Virus record (IMG/VR): IMGVR_UViG_3300005056_000078
Span: 1-23,213 of that record
Reading direction: 5' to 3' (one strand)
Origin: a virus
DNA length: 23,213 bases
The notes beneath the pieces are model-generated. The model made no database searches. It was not told where the DNA came from and worked only from the letters and a program-made list of their open reading frames with translations. Position numbers and translations under genes: made by a program. Shown here one piece after another: positions 11,874-20,366 of this stretch (position 1 is the stretch's first letter; every line of letters begins with the position of its first letter).

Positions 11874-12743
11874 ATGGGCAGACGTAATAAGAACAAAAGC
11901 GTTTGCTTAGAGAAGATTAGTTGTCCTGATTGCCAAATACAACCTAACACTCATTTGCAAACGTACAACAACATAGACCCTAGCTTGGGTATAGAGTGGT
12001 TTACTTCATTTTGCCACGGACCTTGCTGGGAGGCTAAGGGCGACCCTTATAGTAACAAGGTAGCCCCTAAGAAGAAATTTAAAACTCCAGAGCAACTAAG
12101 AGAAGAGACAGATGATGTCAAGTCTTGCAAGTTGTTTGCCCCAATCGAACCTTACCGAGGTATACCACCTAAGTACTACCTAAGCTGGGGATGCAGATTA
12201 TTACTATCAGAGTTTGATGGTAAGACTCCACATGGTATAGCTTTCCCATACTCAGACTATGGCAAGTTATGTGGATGGAAAGCAAGAGCTTTTAAGCTCG
12301 CCAGCAATGGCAAGAAGATAATGTATGCAATAGGTAGAACAGCTAATGCAGACCCATTTGGGTTAGCTAGAGCTATGCGACACCTAACAGATACATTATG
12401 GATTACAGAAGGTGAGTTTGACTCAATAGCATTAGACTATTGTATGAGGCTGGTTAAACCCTGTAACGGCTACCCTGTAGTATCACTAACTGCTGGTGGA
12501 GGGAGCATTGAGAAGAACCTTGACTATATTGAATCACGTATAAAGAGAAAGATTAAGTACCTAGTACTAGTCCTCGACGATGATGAAGTAGGCAAGCTAG
12601 CAGAAGAGACAGCCCGAGAACTTTGGGGTGACATGGTGATAGTAATACCTAAACCTAGAGGCAGTAAAGATACAAATGATGCGGTAAAGAATAATCAGGC
12701 TGTAAAGATGGGCAAGTTAGCCCTTAACTTTACGAGAACATAA
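11874..12743 (+). CDS. DNA primase with Toprim domain, T7 gp4 primase-like, no helicase domain (289 aa)
   Basis: It makes RNA primers for lagging-strand synthesis. The N-terminal zinc site has Cys17, Cys20 (CPDC) and Cys47, Cys51 (CHGPC). The middle (residues about 95-155) matches the RNA-polymerase basic region (WGCR...GIAFPYSDYGKLCGWKAR). The Toprim fold shows WITEGEFD (Glu179, Asp183), VLVLDDDEVG (Asp235-237) and SKDTNDAV, paralleling T7 gp4 motifs EGExD, DxDxxG and KDANE. Unlike T7 gp4, it stops after Toprim, and no RecA-type helicase follows in the window, so the replicative helicase must be encoded elsewhere or taken from the host. Leader: TTAGGAGAACCTT. Confidence 0.9.
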   Translation: MGRRNKNKSVCLEKISCPDCQIQPNTHLQTYNNIDPSLGIEWFTSFCHGPCWEAKGDPYSNKVAPKKKFKTPEQLREETDDVKSCKLFAPIEPYRGIPPKYYLSWGCRLLLSEFDGKTPHGIAFPYSDYGKLCGWKARAFKLASNGKKIMYAIGRTANADPFGLARAMRHLTDTLWITEGEFDSIALDYCMRLVKPCNGYPVVSLTAGGGSIEKNLDYIESRIKRKIKYLVLVLDDDEVGKLAEETARELWGDMVIVIPKPRGSKDTNDAVKNNQAVKMGKLALNFTRT

Positions 12744-12746
12744 ATT

Positions 12747-12875
12747 ATGAAAAAATTAACAGATAGAGAGGTAGAAATTCTTGAAGAAGCTTTAGCCCTT
12801 GAACAGGTGGAACAGATACCACCAGAGTTTTATGAATCATATGCCAGTGATGGTATATACCTTAACGATAACTAG
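12747..12875 (+). CDS. very small acidic hypothetical protein (42 aa)
   Basis: ATG 12747 lies three bases after the primase stop. The 42-residue product (MKKLTDREVEILEEALALEQ and on) starts with an acidic amphipathic helix and ends in a Tyr-rich stretch. No strong ribosome site is visible except the region of the preceding stop, so translation may depend on coupling to the primase gene. Function unknown. Confidence 0.5.
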   Translation: MKKLTDREVEILEEALALEQVEQIPPEFYESYASDGIYLNDN

Positions 12876-12890
12876 TCAGAGTACTGACTA
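12873..12890 (+). other. short hairpin overlapping the stop codon of the 42-aa gene
   Basis: TAGTCAG (12873-12879) and CTGACTA (12884-12890) pair perfectly around the four-base loop AGTA. There is no T-tract. It could be a processing site or protect the 3' end of the primase message. Confidence 0.4.
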
Positions 12891-12907
12891 AACCAAGGAG
12901 AGAAACT

Positions 12908-13141
12908 ATGAAACCTTATGTACAATATGTAGCAAGAACTGATTTAGATAATGGCGAAGAAGTCGCTTTTACTTTAGAACAAAACTATGAAATAAACTGT
13001 GCGTTTAGCTTAGATGGCGACACTCATATTAGTGTAGTAAATAATAAGGGTGACGTACACCACTTTGATATTACCGAAGAGTGGTTTAGTCAGAGCTTTG
13101 TAGTATGTGGTGACTTAGAAAGTATTTGGGAGGAAGTGTGA
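12908..13141 (+). CDS. small acidic hypothetical protein (77 aa)
   Basis: The start at 12908 follows AAGGAGAGAAACT. The 77-residue product is acidic and beta-prone (VQYVARTDLDNGEEVAFTLEQ; HISVVNNKGDVHHFDIT), ending WFSQSFVVCGDLESIWEEV. The stop overlaps the GTG start of the next gene (GTGTGA). No family recognised. The overlap implies joint translation with its downstream partner just before the polymerase gene. Confidence 0.6.
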   Translation: MKPYVQYVARTDLDNGEEVAFTLEQNYEINCAFSLDGDTHISVVNNKGDVHHFDITEEWFSQSFVVCGDLESIWEEV

Positions 13142-13311
13142 AGAGATTCATTAGGAAGTACGCAATGGACTCTAAGTACGACTCAGTAGTTTGGGAAGAA
13201 GAACTAGACCTAAAAGGCACTGATATTATATCAATGAAGCTTTTAAATGTAGGAGAGTCTTTCCAGACATTAGACCCTTTCATAATACTAGAGAGAATTG
13301 AAAATGACTAA
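13138..13311 (+). CDS. small hypothetical protein (57 aa), GTG start
   Basis: GTG 13138 is chosen over TTG 13126 because GGGAGGA lies just upstream at the right distance and the codon overlaps the previous stop. The product MKRFIRKYAMDSKYDSVVWE and on has a basic start and an otherwise mixed, beta-prone body. Its stop (TAA 13309) overlaps the polymerase start at 13304 by eight bases, so the three genes are translationally linked. Function unknown. Confidence 0.55.
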   Translation: MKRFIRKYAMDSKYDSVVWEEELDLKGTDIISMKLLNVGESFQTLDPFIILERIEND

Positions 13312-15250
13312 GCGACTATTCTGCTCAGACATAGAAGGAGACAACCTCCTATATGATGTCACTAAAATTTATTGTGGTAGCTTTCAAGAGCTAACACCAC
13401 ACATGCAAGACAAGGGCGAACTGTTTACTAAGACCTCAGCCGAAGACTTAGAAACAATGTTTGGCAATCCTGACCATATCGTAGTGATGCACAATGGTAT
13501 CGCTTATGATAAGCCAGCCCTTGAAAAAGTTTTAAAGTTCAAGGTAGAAGCAGAGGTAATTGATACCTTATTCCTATCTTGGTACTTATACCCTAGAATG
13601 CCACGTCACGGACTAGCTGTGTGGGGAGAAGAATTTGGTGTACCTAAACCAGTAATTGATGACTGGGAAGGCTTATCACTAGAAGAATATATCCATCGCT
13701 GCCAAGAAGATGTGAAGATTCAGACAGCACTATGGAAGCAGATATGGAAGCACTTAATGTTGCTCTATGGTACACCTGCTAAATGTTGGCACTTAATACG
13801 TCACTTAAATTTCAAAGCTAAGTGTGCTGCCATGCAAGAGAAGTCTCGTTGGAAGTTAGATGTACCTAAAGCCGAAGAAGTATTAGTTATGTTTGATAAT
13901 AAGTATAAGTTAGCTAAGACAGCTTTAGAACTTCGTATGCCTAAAATTAAGGTTATGTCTAAGAAAACTAAACCTAAGAAGTGTTTCAAGACTAATGGTG
14001 ATTTATCAGCCCTAGGTCAAAAGTGGAACGACTTAGTACTTGCCCAGATTCCTGATGAAGATTATGACTATGGCAGACCTGTTGTCTATGATGGTACTAT
14101 CGAAATAGTTAGTAAGTACAAAGACCCTAACGCTGGTTCTTCTCAGCAGTTGAAAGCTTGGCTTGATACTATGGGTTGGGTTCCAGAAAGCTTTAACTAT
14201 GTTCGCAACAAAGAAACAAATGAAACTCGCCAAATACCTCAGATTAAGAACGATGAAGGTCTATTGTGTGAAAGTATTGAGCGATTGATTCAGTACGAAC
14301 CAGCACTGGACCATCTACGTGAAATGTCTATCGTTAAACATAGAGGTGGTATCTGTAGAGGGCTACTTACTAACGTTGATGAAGACGGTTATGTATATGC
14401 TGCTATTCAAGGGCTAACTAATACCTTACGATTCAAGCATAAGATTTGTGTTAACCTTCCATCTGCTCGTAAGCCTTATGGCGAACTAATCCGTAGCTTA
14501 CTTATAGCTCGTAGTTCTAAAGTAGAACTTTGTGGCTCTGATATGTCTTCATTAGAAGATAGAACTAAGCAACATTACATGTGGAAGCATGACCCAGAGT
14601 ATGTTAAGGAAATGATAGTTCCTGGCTTCGACCCTCATATTGACATGGCTGTAACGGCTAAGATGATGACGCTAGAAGAAGCAACTAACTTTAAACGTAT
14701 TAAGAAGCTAGACAATCCTACCGAAGCAGAGAAGGTTGAGTATGAAAGGTTGGGAGGCATTCGTCACCCTGCTAAGTCAACTAACTATGCTGCTACTTAT
14801 GGAGCTAGAGGTCCGACTATTGCTCGTACTGCTGGCTGTTCAGAAGAAGATGGTGAGATACTTTACAATGCTTACTGGAGACGTAACTGGTCATTAACAG
14901 CAATTGCTGATGAATGTATAGTTAAGAACTCTCGTGGTATGAAGTGGCTTTTCTGTCCTGTAGCTCAAATCTGGTTGTTCCTTAAAGCTGAGAAAGATAG
15001 ATTTTCTACTCTTAACCAAGGCACTGGAACATACTGTTTCGACCGTTGGGTATTCTTTATACTTGAACGTAGACCACAATTAACTGCCCAATTCCATGAT
15101 GAAGTAATTTTAGAATTGAAGAAGGGCAACCGTGATGCCATGACTAAGATACTAAAAGATTCAATTGATGATGTTAATGATGAATTAAAACTTAACAGAA
15201 AGTTGGATTGTGACGTAGATTTTGGTGTCGATTACTCAGGAATACATTAA
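13304..15250 (+). CDS. family A DNA polymerase, T7 type, with 3'-5' exonuclease (648 aa)
   Basis: The replicative polymerase. The exonuclease domain has Exo I SDIEGD (Asp9, Glu11), Exo II HNGIAYD (Asp69) and Exo III HRCQEDV (Asp136), all catalytic acids present, so it should proofread. Pol motifs are A GSDMSSLEDR (Asp413, Glu418), B R-HPAK-STNYAATYG (Arg487, Lys491, Tyr499) and C QFHDEV (Asp599, Glu600). Motif B Tyr499 (not Phe) corresponds to dideoxynucleotide acceptance in T7 polymerase. Length is close to T7 gp5 (704 aa). ATG 13304 is chosen over TTG 13298 because the exonuclease domain then starts normally. T7 polymerase needs host thioredoxin; whether that applies here cannot be seen. 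Confidence 0.96.
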   Translation: MTKRLFCSDIEGDNLLYDVTKIYCGSFQELTPHMQDKGELFTKTSAEDLETMFGNPDHIVVMHNGIAYDKPALEKVLKFKVEAEVIDTLFLSWYLYPRMPRHGLAVWGEEFGVPKPVIDDWEGLSLEEYIHRCQEDVKIQTALWKQIWKHLMLLYGTPAKCWHLIRHLNFKAKCAAMQEKSRWKLDVPKAEEVLVMFDNKYKLAKTALELRMPKIKVMSKKTKPKKCFKTNGDLSALGQKWNDLVLAQIPDEDYDYGRPVVYDGTIEIVSKYKDPNAGSSQQLKAWLDTMGWVPESFNYVRNKETNETRQIPQIKNDEGLLCESIERLIQYEPALDHLREMSIVKHRGGICRGLLTNVDEDGYVYAAIQGLTNTLRFKHKICVNLPSARKPYGELIRSLLIARSSKVELCGSDMSSLEDRTKQHYMWKHDPEYVKEMIVPGFDPHIDMAVTAKMMTLEEATNFKRIKKLDNPTEAEKVEYERLGGIRHPAKSTNYAATYGARGPTIARTAGCSEEDGEILYNAYWRRNWSLTAIADECIVKNSRGMKWLFCPVAQIWLFLKAEKDRFSTLNQGTGTYCFDRWVFFILERRPQLTAQFHDEVILELKKGNRDAMTKILKDSIDDVNDELKLNRKLDCDVDFGVDYSGIH

Positions 15251-15251
15251 G

Positions 15252-15770
15252 ATGAAAATGATTTTATTAGGACATGCAGTAGGCAAACATTCCCTACTTA
15301 TATACCTAACAGTAGGTAAAGCCTACGAACATGCTGGCGCTGGATTCTTAGATGATAATGGTGACAGCCGTTTAGTAAGTAGTTTTGCTTGGAAAGTGTT
15401 AGAAGCAGGAGAACATCAATATAATGTTGATGCTCCTAACTACTCTGACCACATATCAGAAGAAGCGTATTCAGGCAAGCTGCCTGATGATGACCGTAGT
15501 GAACCTATAATGTCTAAGCCTCTTACTAAAGAACTTAAAGCTTCTGACACTATGGTAGGTGGTGACCACTATTTAAGAATGGGCTTACAACCTCTTGAAG
15601 CTACTTATCTTACCTATGGCTACATAGGTCTTAAAGCTGCTATCTTCACTAAGGTGATGAAGTACATTAACCGTAACAAAGACAATGAAGTAGAACAGCT
15701 TAAGAAAGCTAGACACTGTATTGACTTACTAATTGAAAAGGCAGAATTAGAAAATGAAAATAACAGCTAA
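15252..15770 (+). CDS. DUF3310-domain protein (172 aa)
   Basis: ATG 15252 lies two bases after the polymerase stop. Residues 1-70 are unassigned (MKMILLGHAVGKHSLLIYLT...). Residues about 105-165 match the DUF3310 pattern: VGGDHYLRMGLQPLEATY...GLKAAIFTKVMKYINRNKDNEVEQLKKARHCIDLLIE. This phage-specific domain is often labelled nucleotide kinase without firm proof. A link with nucleotide metabolism is plausible here because thyX follows, overlapping by 17 bases. The N-terminal part does not show a P-loop. Confidence 0.8.
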   Translation: MKMILLGHAVGKHSLLIYLTVGKAYEHAGAGFLDDNGDSRLVSSFAWKVLEAGEHQYNVDAPNYSDHISEEAYSGKLPDDDRSEPIMSKPLTKELKASDTMVGGDHYLRMGLQPLEATYLTYGYIGLKAAIFTKVMKYINRNKDNEVEQLKKARHCIDLLIEKAELENENNS

Positions 15771-16587
15771 GATTATTACTGATAGTATCAGTCGTGCTGG
15801 TGTTAGAATTATATCTATGGAACTAGAATATCCTCGCTTTATACATAGTGAGTTTATGACACATAGAGTTTTCTCTCGTAACGCTGCCAGTTCTCGTGCT
15901 ATCCCTATTGTTACTATGATGAAGCAAGTATCAGAAAAGCCAGCCCGTCCAGTACATTGGGGAGCTAATCAAGCAGGTATGCAAGCTGACGGAGTAGTAG
16001 ACATATCTAGCAAGTTATGTCTAGCCACTTGGAAAGCTGCTGCTGCTCGTGCTGTTGAATCAGCATTAGAACTCAAAGCACTAGGCTTACACAAGCAAAT
16101 TGTTAATCGTGTATTAGAACCATTCCAAATGATGAAGACTGTTGTAACGTCTACTGAGTGGGACAACTTCTTTATGCTACGTGACCACAAAGATGCTCAA
16201 CCTGAAATTGCTGTATTAGCTAGAAAGATGAAGGAAGCTCAAGAAGCTTCAACGCCTTTACTAATTGATAGTAATGAATGGCATGTACCTTATGTGAATC
16301 GTAAACGTGGTGTGCATGGTGAGTTAGTCTACTTTATTGGTAAAGATATTATCAGTGAAGAAGATGCACTTAAAGTATCTGCCTCGTGTTGTGCACAAGT
16401 AAGCTATCGTAAGACTGATAAGGGCATAGAGAAAGCCTTAAAGATTTACGACATGCTAGTTAACAACAAGCCAGTACATGCAAGCCCATTTGAACATCAA
16501 GGTAGACCACTAATGATGGCTAGATTTGGATTCAATTCTGGTAACTTACGTGGCTATGAACAGTACCGTAAACTTATTGAGAAGTAA
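15754..16587 (+). CDS. thyX: flavin-dependent thymidylate synthase (277 aa)
   Basis: It converts dUMP to dTMP using methylene-tetrahydrofolate, FAD and NADPH. The diagnostic region is FMTHRVFSRNAASSRAIP (residues 35-51); the classical RHRx7S motif appears with Thr in place of the first Arg (THRVFSRNAAS), a form I associate with phage and long ThyX proteins. The C-terminal region HASPFEHQGRP and NLRGYEQYRKLIE are also typical of ThyX. Length is within the family range. The gene overlaps the preceding DUF3310 gene and is followed by a TAATG-coupled thioredoxin-like gene and then the reductase genes, forming a dNTP synthesis block. Confidence 0.94.
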   Translation: MKITAKIITDSISRAGVRIISMELEYPRFIHSEFMTHRVFSRNAASSRAIPIVTMMKQVSEKPARPVHWGANQAGMQADGVVDISSKLCLATWKAAAARAVESALELKALGLHKQIVNRVLEPFQMMKTVVTSTEWDNFFMLRDHKDAQPEIAVLARKMKEAQEASTPLLIDSNEWHVPYVNRKRGVHGELVYFIGKDIISEEDALKVSASCCAQVSYRKTDKGIEKALKIYDMLVNNKPVHASPFEHQGRPLMMARFGFNSGNLRGYEQYRKLIEK

Positions 16588-16871
16588 TGAAAACTTTCAC
16601 GTTGTACACAGCCTCGTGGTGTAACCCATGTAAAGAACTTAAAACTTGGATGGTTGCTAAAGGAATCAAGATTGAATTAACTCACGTTGATATAGACCTT
16701 GACCCAGAAGCAGCCAATTCCGCTAGTGTTGAGAAAGTACCTACAATGAAGGTACAACTTAAAGGTTCTCATGGGTTCCAACTACTAGAAGGTCGTGAAG
16801 AAATTAAACCATATTTGGAGCATCTTAATGGAATCCACTCTTCCCAAACAAAAAGTAAGATGTCAGACTAA
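16587..16871 (+). CDS. thioredoxin/glutaredoxin-like protein (94 aa)
   Basis: A small redox protein with active site WCNPC (Cys12, Cys15) near the N terminus after a beta strand (KTFTLYTAS), and the cis-proline segment KVPTMKV, as in the thioredoxin fold. Length fits glutaredoxin or mini-thioredoxin. The likely task is to reduce the phage ribonucleotide reductase encoded next. Its start overlaps the thyX stop and its 3' end overlaps the nrdB start by 44 bases. Tail residues about 84-94 (HSSQTKSKMSD) are outside the fold and may exist only because of the overlap. Confidence 0.88.
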   Translation: MKTFTLYTASWCNPCKELKTWMVAKGIKIELTHVDIDLDPEAANSASVEKVPTMKVQLKGSHGFQLLEGREEIKPYLEHLNGIHSSQTKSKMSD

Positions 16872-17874
16872 AAAGTCTACACCTACTTATGATTACCCTG
16901 CTGCTGTACTAGCGGCAGAAGCTCAAGCCGACATTATGTGGCTACCTACAGAGCCTAAAGTAGAAAAGGATTTACATTGCATTAAGACTATGATGTCACC
17001 TTCACAGGTACATGGTGTTATGTCTACGCTTAAACTGTTCACTTTGTATGAACAAGTAGCTGGCAATGAATACTGGGGAGGTCGCTTTAAGCGTATGTTC
17101 CCTAGACCAGACTTCTTACGTATGGCTATGTGTAATGCAAACGTAGAAGTAAATGTACACTCACCTTTCTACCAACGTATAGACGAATTGCTTGGTCTTA
17201 ATACTGACGAGTTCTATAGCTCATTTACAGATGACCCTGTACTTAAAGCACGTATGGACTTCTTAGATGAAGTTATATCTGGTAAGAGTGACTTACTATC
17301 TGTTGCTGTATTCTCTATGGTTGAAGGCTCTATCTTATATAGTAGCTTTGCTTACCTTATGAGTTACCAAACAGAAGGCTGGAACTACTTAGCTAACATG
17401 CATGCTGGTCTAACTTTCTCTGTGAAAGATGAAAACCTACACTCAGAAGGTGGAGCATGGACATTCCGTACTCTACTAAGTGAGAAGCTAGAAGCTGAAA
17501 TAATCACAGATGAAGACATCATGTTACTCAAGCATGAAATACAAGATGCTGCTACTCAAATCTACATGCACGAGTGTAAGATTATAGACATGACTTTCTC
17601 AGAAGGGCATGACCATCCAGTAACAGCAGATGATTTACGTTCATTCGTACGTCACCGTATCAACCTTTGTTTACGTCAACTTGACATGGAACCTATCTTC
17701 CCAGAAGTAAAGAGTCCTATCGAAGGTTGGTTCTACAAAATGATTGGTGGAGATATTCAACATGACTTCTTTGTCAAAATTGGTTCTTCTTATAACCGTA
17801 ACTGGTCACGTACTGCATTCCGTTGGGTTGAAGGTGGTTTACTAGGACGTACTTGGGAGGAATGTAATGAGTAG
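16828..17874 (+). CDS. nrdB: class I ribonucleotide reductase small (radical) subunit (348 aa)
   Basis: It holds the dinuclear metal site and radical for dNTP synthesis. Proposed ligands are Glu75 (LYEQ), Glu107 and His111 (VEVNVH), Glu166 (SMVEGS), Glu202 and His205 (DENLH); spacing parallels E. coli D84/E115/H118/E204/E238/H241, except that the first ligand is Glu and the first Glu-His pair is spaced by three residues instead of two. Tyr115 (HSPFY) occupies the place of the radical Tyr122. The ATG at 16828 is favoured over an upstream non-ATG start. The last eight bases overlap nrdA. Gene order nrdB before nrdA is the reverse of the E. coli operon. Confidence 0.94.
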   Translation: MESTLPKQKVRCQTKKSTPTYDYPAAVLAAEAQADIMWLPTEPKVEKDLHCIKTMMSPSQVHGVMSTLKLFTLYEQVAGNEYWGGRFKRMFPRPDFLRMAMCNANVEVNVHSPFYQRIDELLGLNTDEFYSSFTDDPVLKARMDFLDEVISGKSDLLSVAVFSMVEGSILYSSFAYLMSYQTEGWNYLANMHAGLTFSVKDENLHSEGGAWTFRTLLSEKLEAEIITDEDIMLLKHEIQDAATQIYMHECKIIDMTFSEGHDHPVTADDLRSFVRHRINLCLRQLDMEPIFPEVKSPIEGWFYKMIGGDIQHDFFVKIGSSYNRNWSRTAFRWVEGGLLGRTWEECNE

Positions 17875-19561
17875 TAAATTTGAGAAATTATCAGCCGAGC
17901 GTAAGCGTTTACAAACTGATGGTAAGCTACCTAAGTGGTTTACAACGATGGGCTGGCAAGCCTTCAAAGGTAAATATCTATATCAAGCTAATACCTATGA
18001 AGAACAGATAGACCGAATTGTTGAGAATGTTGGGAAGTATTGTAAAAGTACTCCTGACTACTTTAAGGCTCGTTGGAAAGAGATGCTGATGAACAATCAC
18101 GCATACCTCGCTACACCAGTCCTAGCTAACAATGGTACATCTAGAGGCTTGTCAGTCTCATGCTCAGGAGGTGTTATTGATGATAGCATCTATGGGTTCG
18201 CAATAGGTCGCTTAGAAGCTTCTATATTGTCACAAGAAGGTTTTGGTACGAGTTCTTACTTAGGTGATATTCGTTCTAGAGGTTCTGAAATATCTCGTGG
18301 TGGTACTGCTGATGGTGTCTTACCTGTCTTTAAAGATATGGTAATAGCTGCTGACAATGTAAGCCAAGGAGGTATTCGTCGTGGTGCTTGGGCAGGTTAC
18401 TTGGGAATATCTCATGATGACTTCTGGGAGATTGCATTAGAGGTTAGAAATAATCCTGATGGCTCTAACGTAGGTTGGAATATCTACGATACAGATGTAG
18501 CTCTGCTTAACTCAGGCGATGAAGAAACTACTAAACGTTTCCAAGAGACTCAATATTTAAAGTGCCTTACTGGTAAAGGTTATTATTACTTCCCTGATAA
18601 AGTAGCTCGTGCACAACCTCCAATGTATGCTGAACATGGACTATCTAGTAAAGCTAGTAACTTATGTACTGAGATTACATTACATGCTGACAAAGACCAT
18701 AGTTATACTTGTGTCTTATCTGGTATGGTACTTACTACTTATGACGAGTGGAAAGATACTGATGCAGTATTCTGTATGGCTGTCTTCCTTGATTGTTTAG
18801 TAGAAGACTTCCTAGCTAAAGCTCGTGACATTCGTGGACTAGAAGCTATAGTAAAAGGTACTGAGAAAGGTCGTGCTATTGGCTTAGGAGCAACAGGTTA
18901 TCATTCAGCTTTACAGCAACGTATGTTACCTTGGGGTTCTATGGATGCTCACTTATTCAACATGTCAGTCTTTAAACATATACAAGAAGAGTCTTTAAAG
19001 GCTTCTCAGTTTATGGCTAAAGAATGGGGTGAGCCTGAATGCTGTGTAGGTCATGGTCTACGTAATACTCACAGAACTGCATTAGCTCCTAACGTGTCTT
19101 CTGCTTTAATCTTTAACTCTGAGTCTCAGGGTTGCACTCCTTGGTACGGTAACGTATATCAAGAAGGTACTGCCTCTGGTGACATGTACCGTATTAATCC
19201 TATGTGTGCTAAGTTACTAGATAAGTATGGTATGAATACCGAAGAAGTCCATATGGATATTCTTAATAACGGTGGTTCAGTACAACATCTAGACTTCTTT
19301 GATGAACTAGAGAAAGAAGTATTAAAGACTGCATTTGAAATTAACCAGATTGATATCATTAACGCAACTAGCCGTAGACAGCCTCGAATCTGTCAAGGTC
19401 AAAGCTGTAATGTATTCTTTGCTGCTGATGAAGATGAATCATATATTAGCTATGTTCACCAATATATCTTTGAAGATGAAAATATGAAGTCAGCCTATTA
19501 CTTACGTAGTAAAGCTGGTGTTGATGCTTCAAAAGGTGGTTGTGAGAACTGCGCTAGTTAA
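17867..19561 (+). CDS. nrdA: class I ribonucleotide reductase large subunit, no ATP-cone (564 aa)
   Basis: It reduces ribonucleoside diphosphates together with NrdB. Active-site features are Cys99 (SVSCSGG) and Cys282 (YTCVLSG) as the redox pair, finger-loop SNLCTE with Asn265, Cys267 and Glu269, and a C-terminal shuttle pair CENC (Cys559, Cys562). The protein starts directly with the catalytic barrel and is about 200 residues shorter than E. coli NrdA. The N-terminal ATP-cone that mediates dATP feedback inhibition is absent, so overall activity should not be shut down by dATP. The start overlaps the nrdB end (ATGAGTAG). Confidence 0.95.
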   Translation: MSSKFEKLSAERKRLQTDGKLPKWFTTMGWQAFKGKYLYQANTYEEQIDRIVENVGKYCKSTPDYFKARWKEMLMNNHAYLATPVLANNGTSRGLSVSCSGGVIDDSIYGFAIGRLEASILSQEGFGTSSYLGDIRSRGSEISRGGTADGVLPVFKDMVIAADNVSQGGIRRGAWAGYLGISHDDFWEIALEVRNNPDGSNVGWNIYDTDVALLNSGDEETTKRFQETQYLKCLTGKGYYYFPDKVARAQPPMYAEHGLSSKASNLCTEITLHADKDHSYTCVLSGMVLTTYDEWKDTDAVFCMAVFLDCLVEDFLAKARDIRGLEAIVKGTEKGRAIGLGATGYHSALQQRMLPWGSMDAHLFNMSVFKHIQEESLKASQFMAKEWGEPECCVGHGLRNTHRTALAPNVSSALIFNSESQGCTPWYGNVYQEGTASGDMYRINPMCAKLLDKYGMNTEEVHMDILNNGGSVQHLDFFDELEKEVLKTAFEINQIDIINATSRRQPRICQGQSCNVFFAADEDESYISYVHQYIFEDENMKSAYYLRSKAGVDASKGGCENCAS

Positions 19562-19570
19562 GGAACAGTA

Positions 19571-19963
19571 ATGATTAGATTCAGAAACTATCCTAAGCTA
19601 AAGCCTTTACCGCTAGAGGGCAAGTACGAACTCTTAGAAAACCTCAACGTAGTATACACTACAGACGATGGAGAGATAAAAGCCGTACTTGTCCCTAAAG
19701 GTTACAAGACAGATGGTGCTAGTATACCTAGAGCCTTATGGTCTTTAATAGGCTCACCATTCCAACCTAACTTTATAACTGCTGCTATAGTCCATGATTG
19801 GCACTGTAACATTCGTGATGGAGTAGTTAAGCTTAACTCAGACATAATATCAGTTGATGAAATGTCTGACTTATTCTTTGATTTACTAGTGTTGGATGAT
19901 GTTAGCTATATAGAAGCTGGTGCTATGGCAGCATCGGTAAGGATATACAAAACTTTATTTTAA
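19571..19963 (+). CDS. DUF1353-family phage protein (130 aa)
   Basis: The sequence VPKGYKTDGASIPRALWSLIGSP followed by AAIVHDWHC matches the DUF1353 family pattern (kGfxtDgaSiPr...aaixHDW). It is found in many phages and its function is unsettled. The conserved Asp and His (HDW) suggest a metal or catalytic site, but no activity is proved. The length is normal for the family. It starts nine bases after nrdA behind AAGGAACAGTA. The next gene begins after a short gap with the standard leader. Confidence 0.82.
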   Translation: MIRFRNYPKLKPLPLEGKYELLENLNVVYTTDDGEIKAVLVPKGYKTDGASIPRALWSLIGSPFQPNFITAAIVHDWHCNIRDGVVKLNSDIISVDEMSDLFFDLLVLDDVSYIEAGAMAASVRIYKTLF

Positions 19964-19975
19964 TTGGAGAAACCA

Positions 19976-20332
19976 ATGCAAACTTACCAAGAGAAAGCTT
20001 ATGCTACTGCTGCTTATGGTATGAACATAGAATATCCTTTCATGTCACTCTGTGAAGAGTCGGGTGAAGTTATGGGTAAACTAGGCAAATTCGTACGTAA
20101 GCAAAACGTATTTATGAACGATGCTGTAAGGTCTGCTTGTCTTCCTATGGAAGTTCATGAGCGTACACTGCGTGATAAAGTAATTAAAGAGCTTGGTGAT
20201 TTACAGTGGCAAATTGCTGCTTGTTGTACCGAGCTTGGTATTACATTAGAAGAACTACAAGCGGATAACCTAGCTAAATTAGCTGGTCGTGTTGCTCGTG
20301 GTACTATTGAGGGTGCTGGCGATAACCGCTAG
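19976..20332 (+). CDS. MazG-like nucleotide pyrophosphohydrolase (118 aa)
   Basis: ATG 19976 is chosen because TTGGAGAAACCA precedes it. The MazG signature is present: LCEESGEVMGKLGK (Glu27, Glu28, Glu31) and, after a loop, IKELGDLQWQIA (Glu72, Asp75), which together bind Mg for hydrolysis of NTPs to NMP and PPi. The length is that of single-domain phage MazG proteins. Phage MazG proteins have been proposed to alter (p)ppGpp or clear non-canonical or excess nucleotides. Its place after the reductase genes fits nucleotide pool control. Confidence 0.88.
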   Translation: MQTYQEKAYATAAYGMNIEYPFMSLCEESGEVMGKLGKFVRKQNVFMNDAVRSACLPMEVHERTLRDKVIKELGDLQWQIAACCTELGITLEELQADNLAKLAGRVARGTIEGAGDNR

Positions 20333-20366
20333 TACCATACTAACTTAAACTAATTTGGAGACACCA

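Noticed and set aside
18609-18800. 63-codon + strand frame inside nrdA
   Set aside because: No ribosome site and lies fully within a well-conserved gene in another frame.
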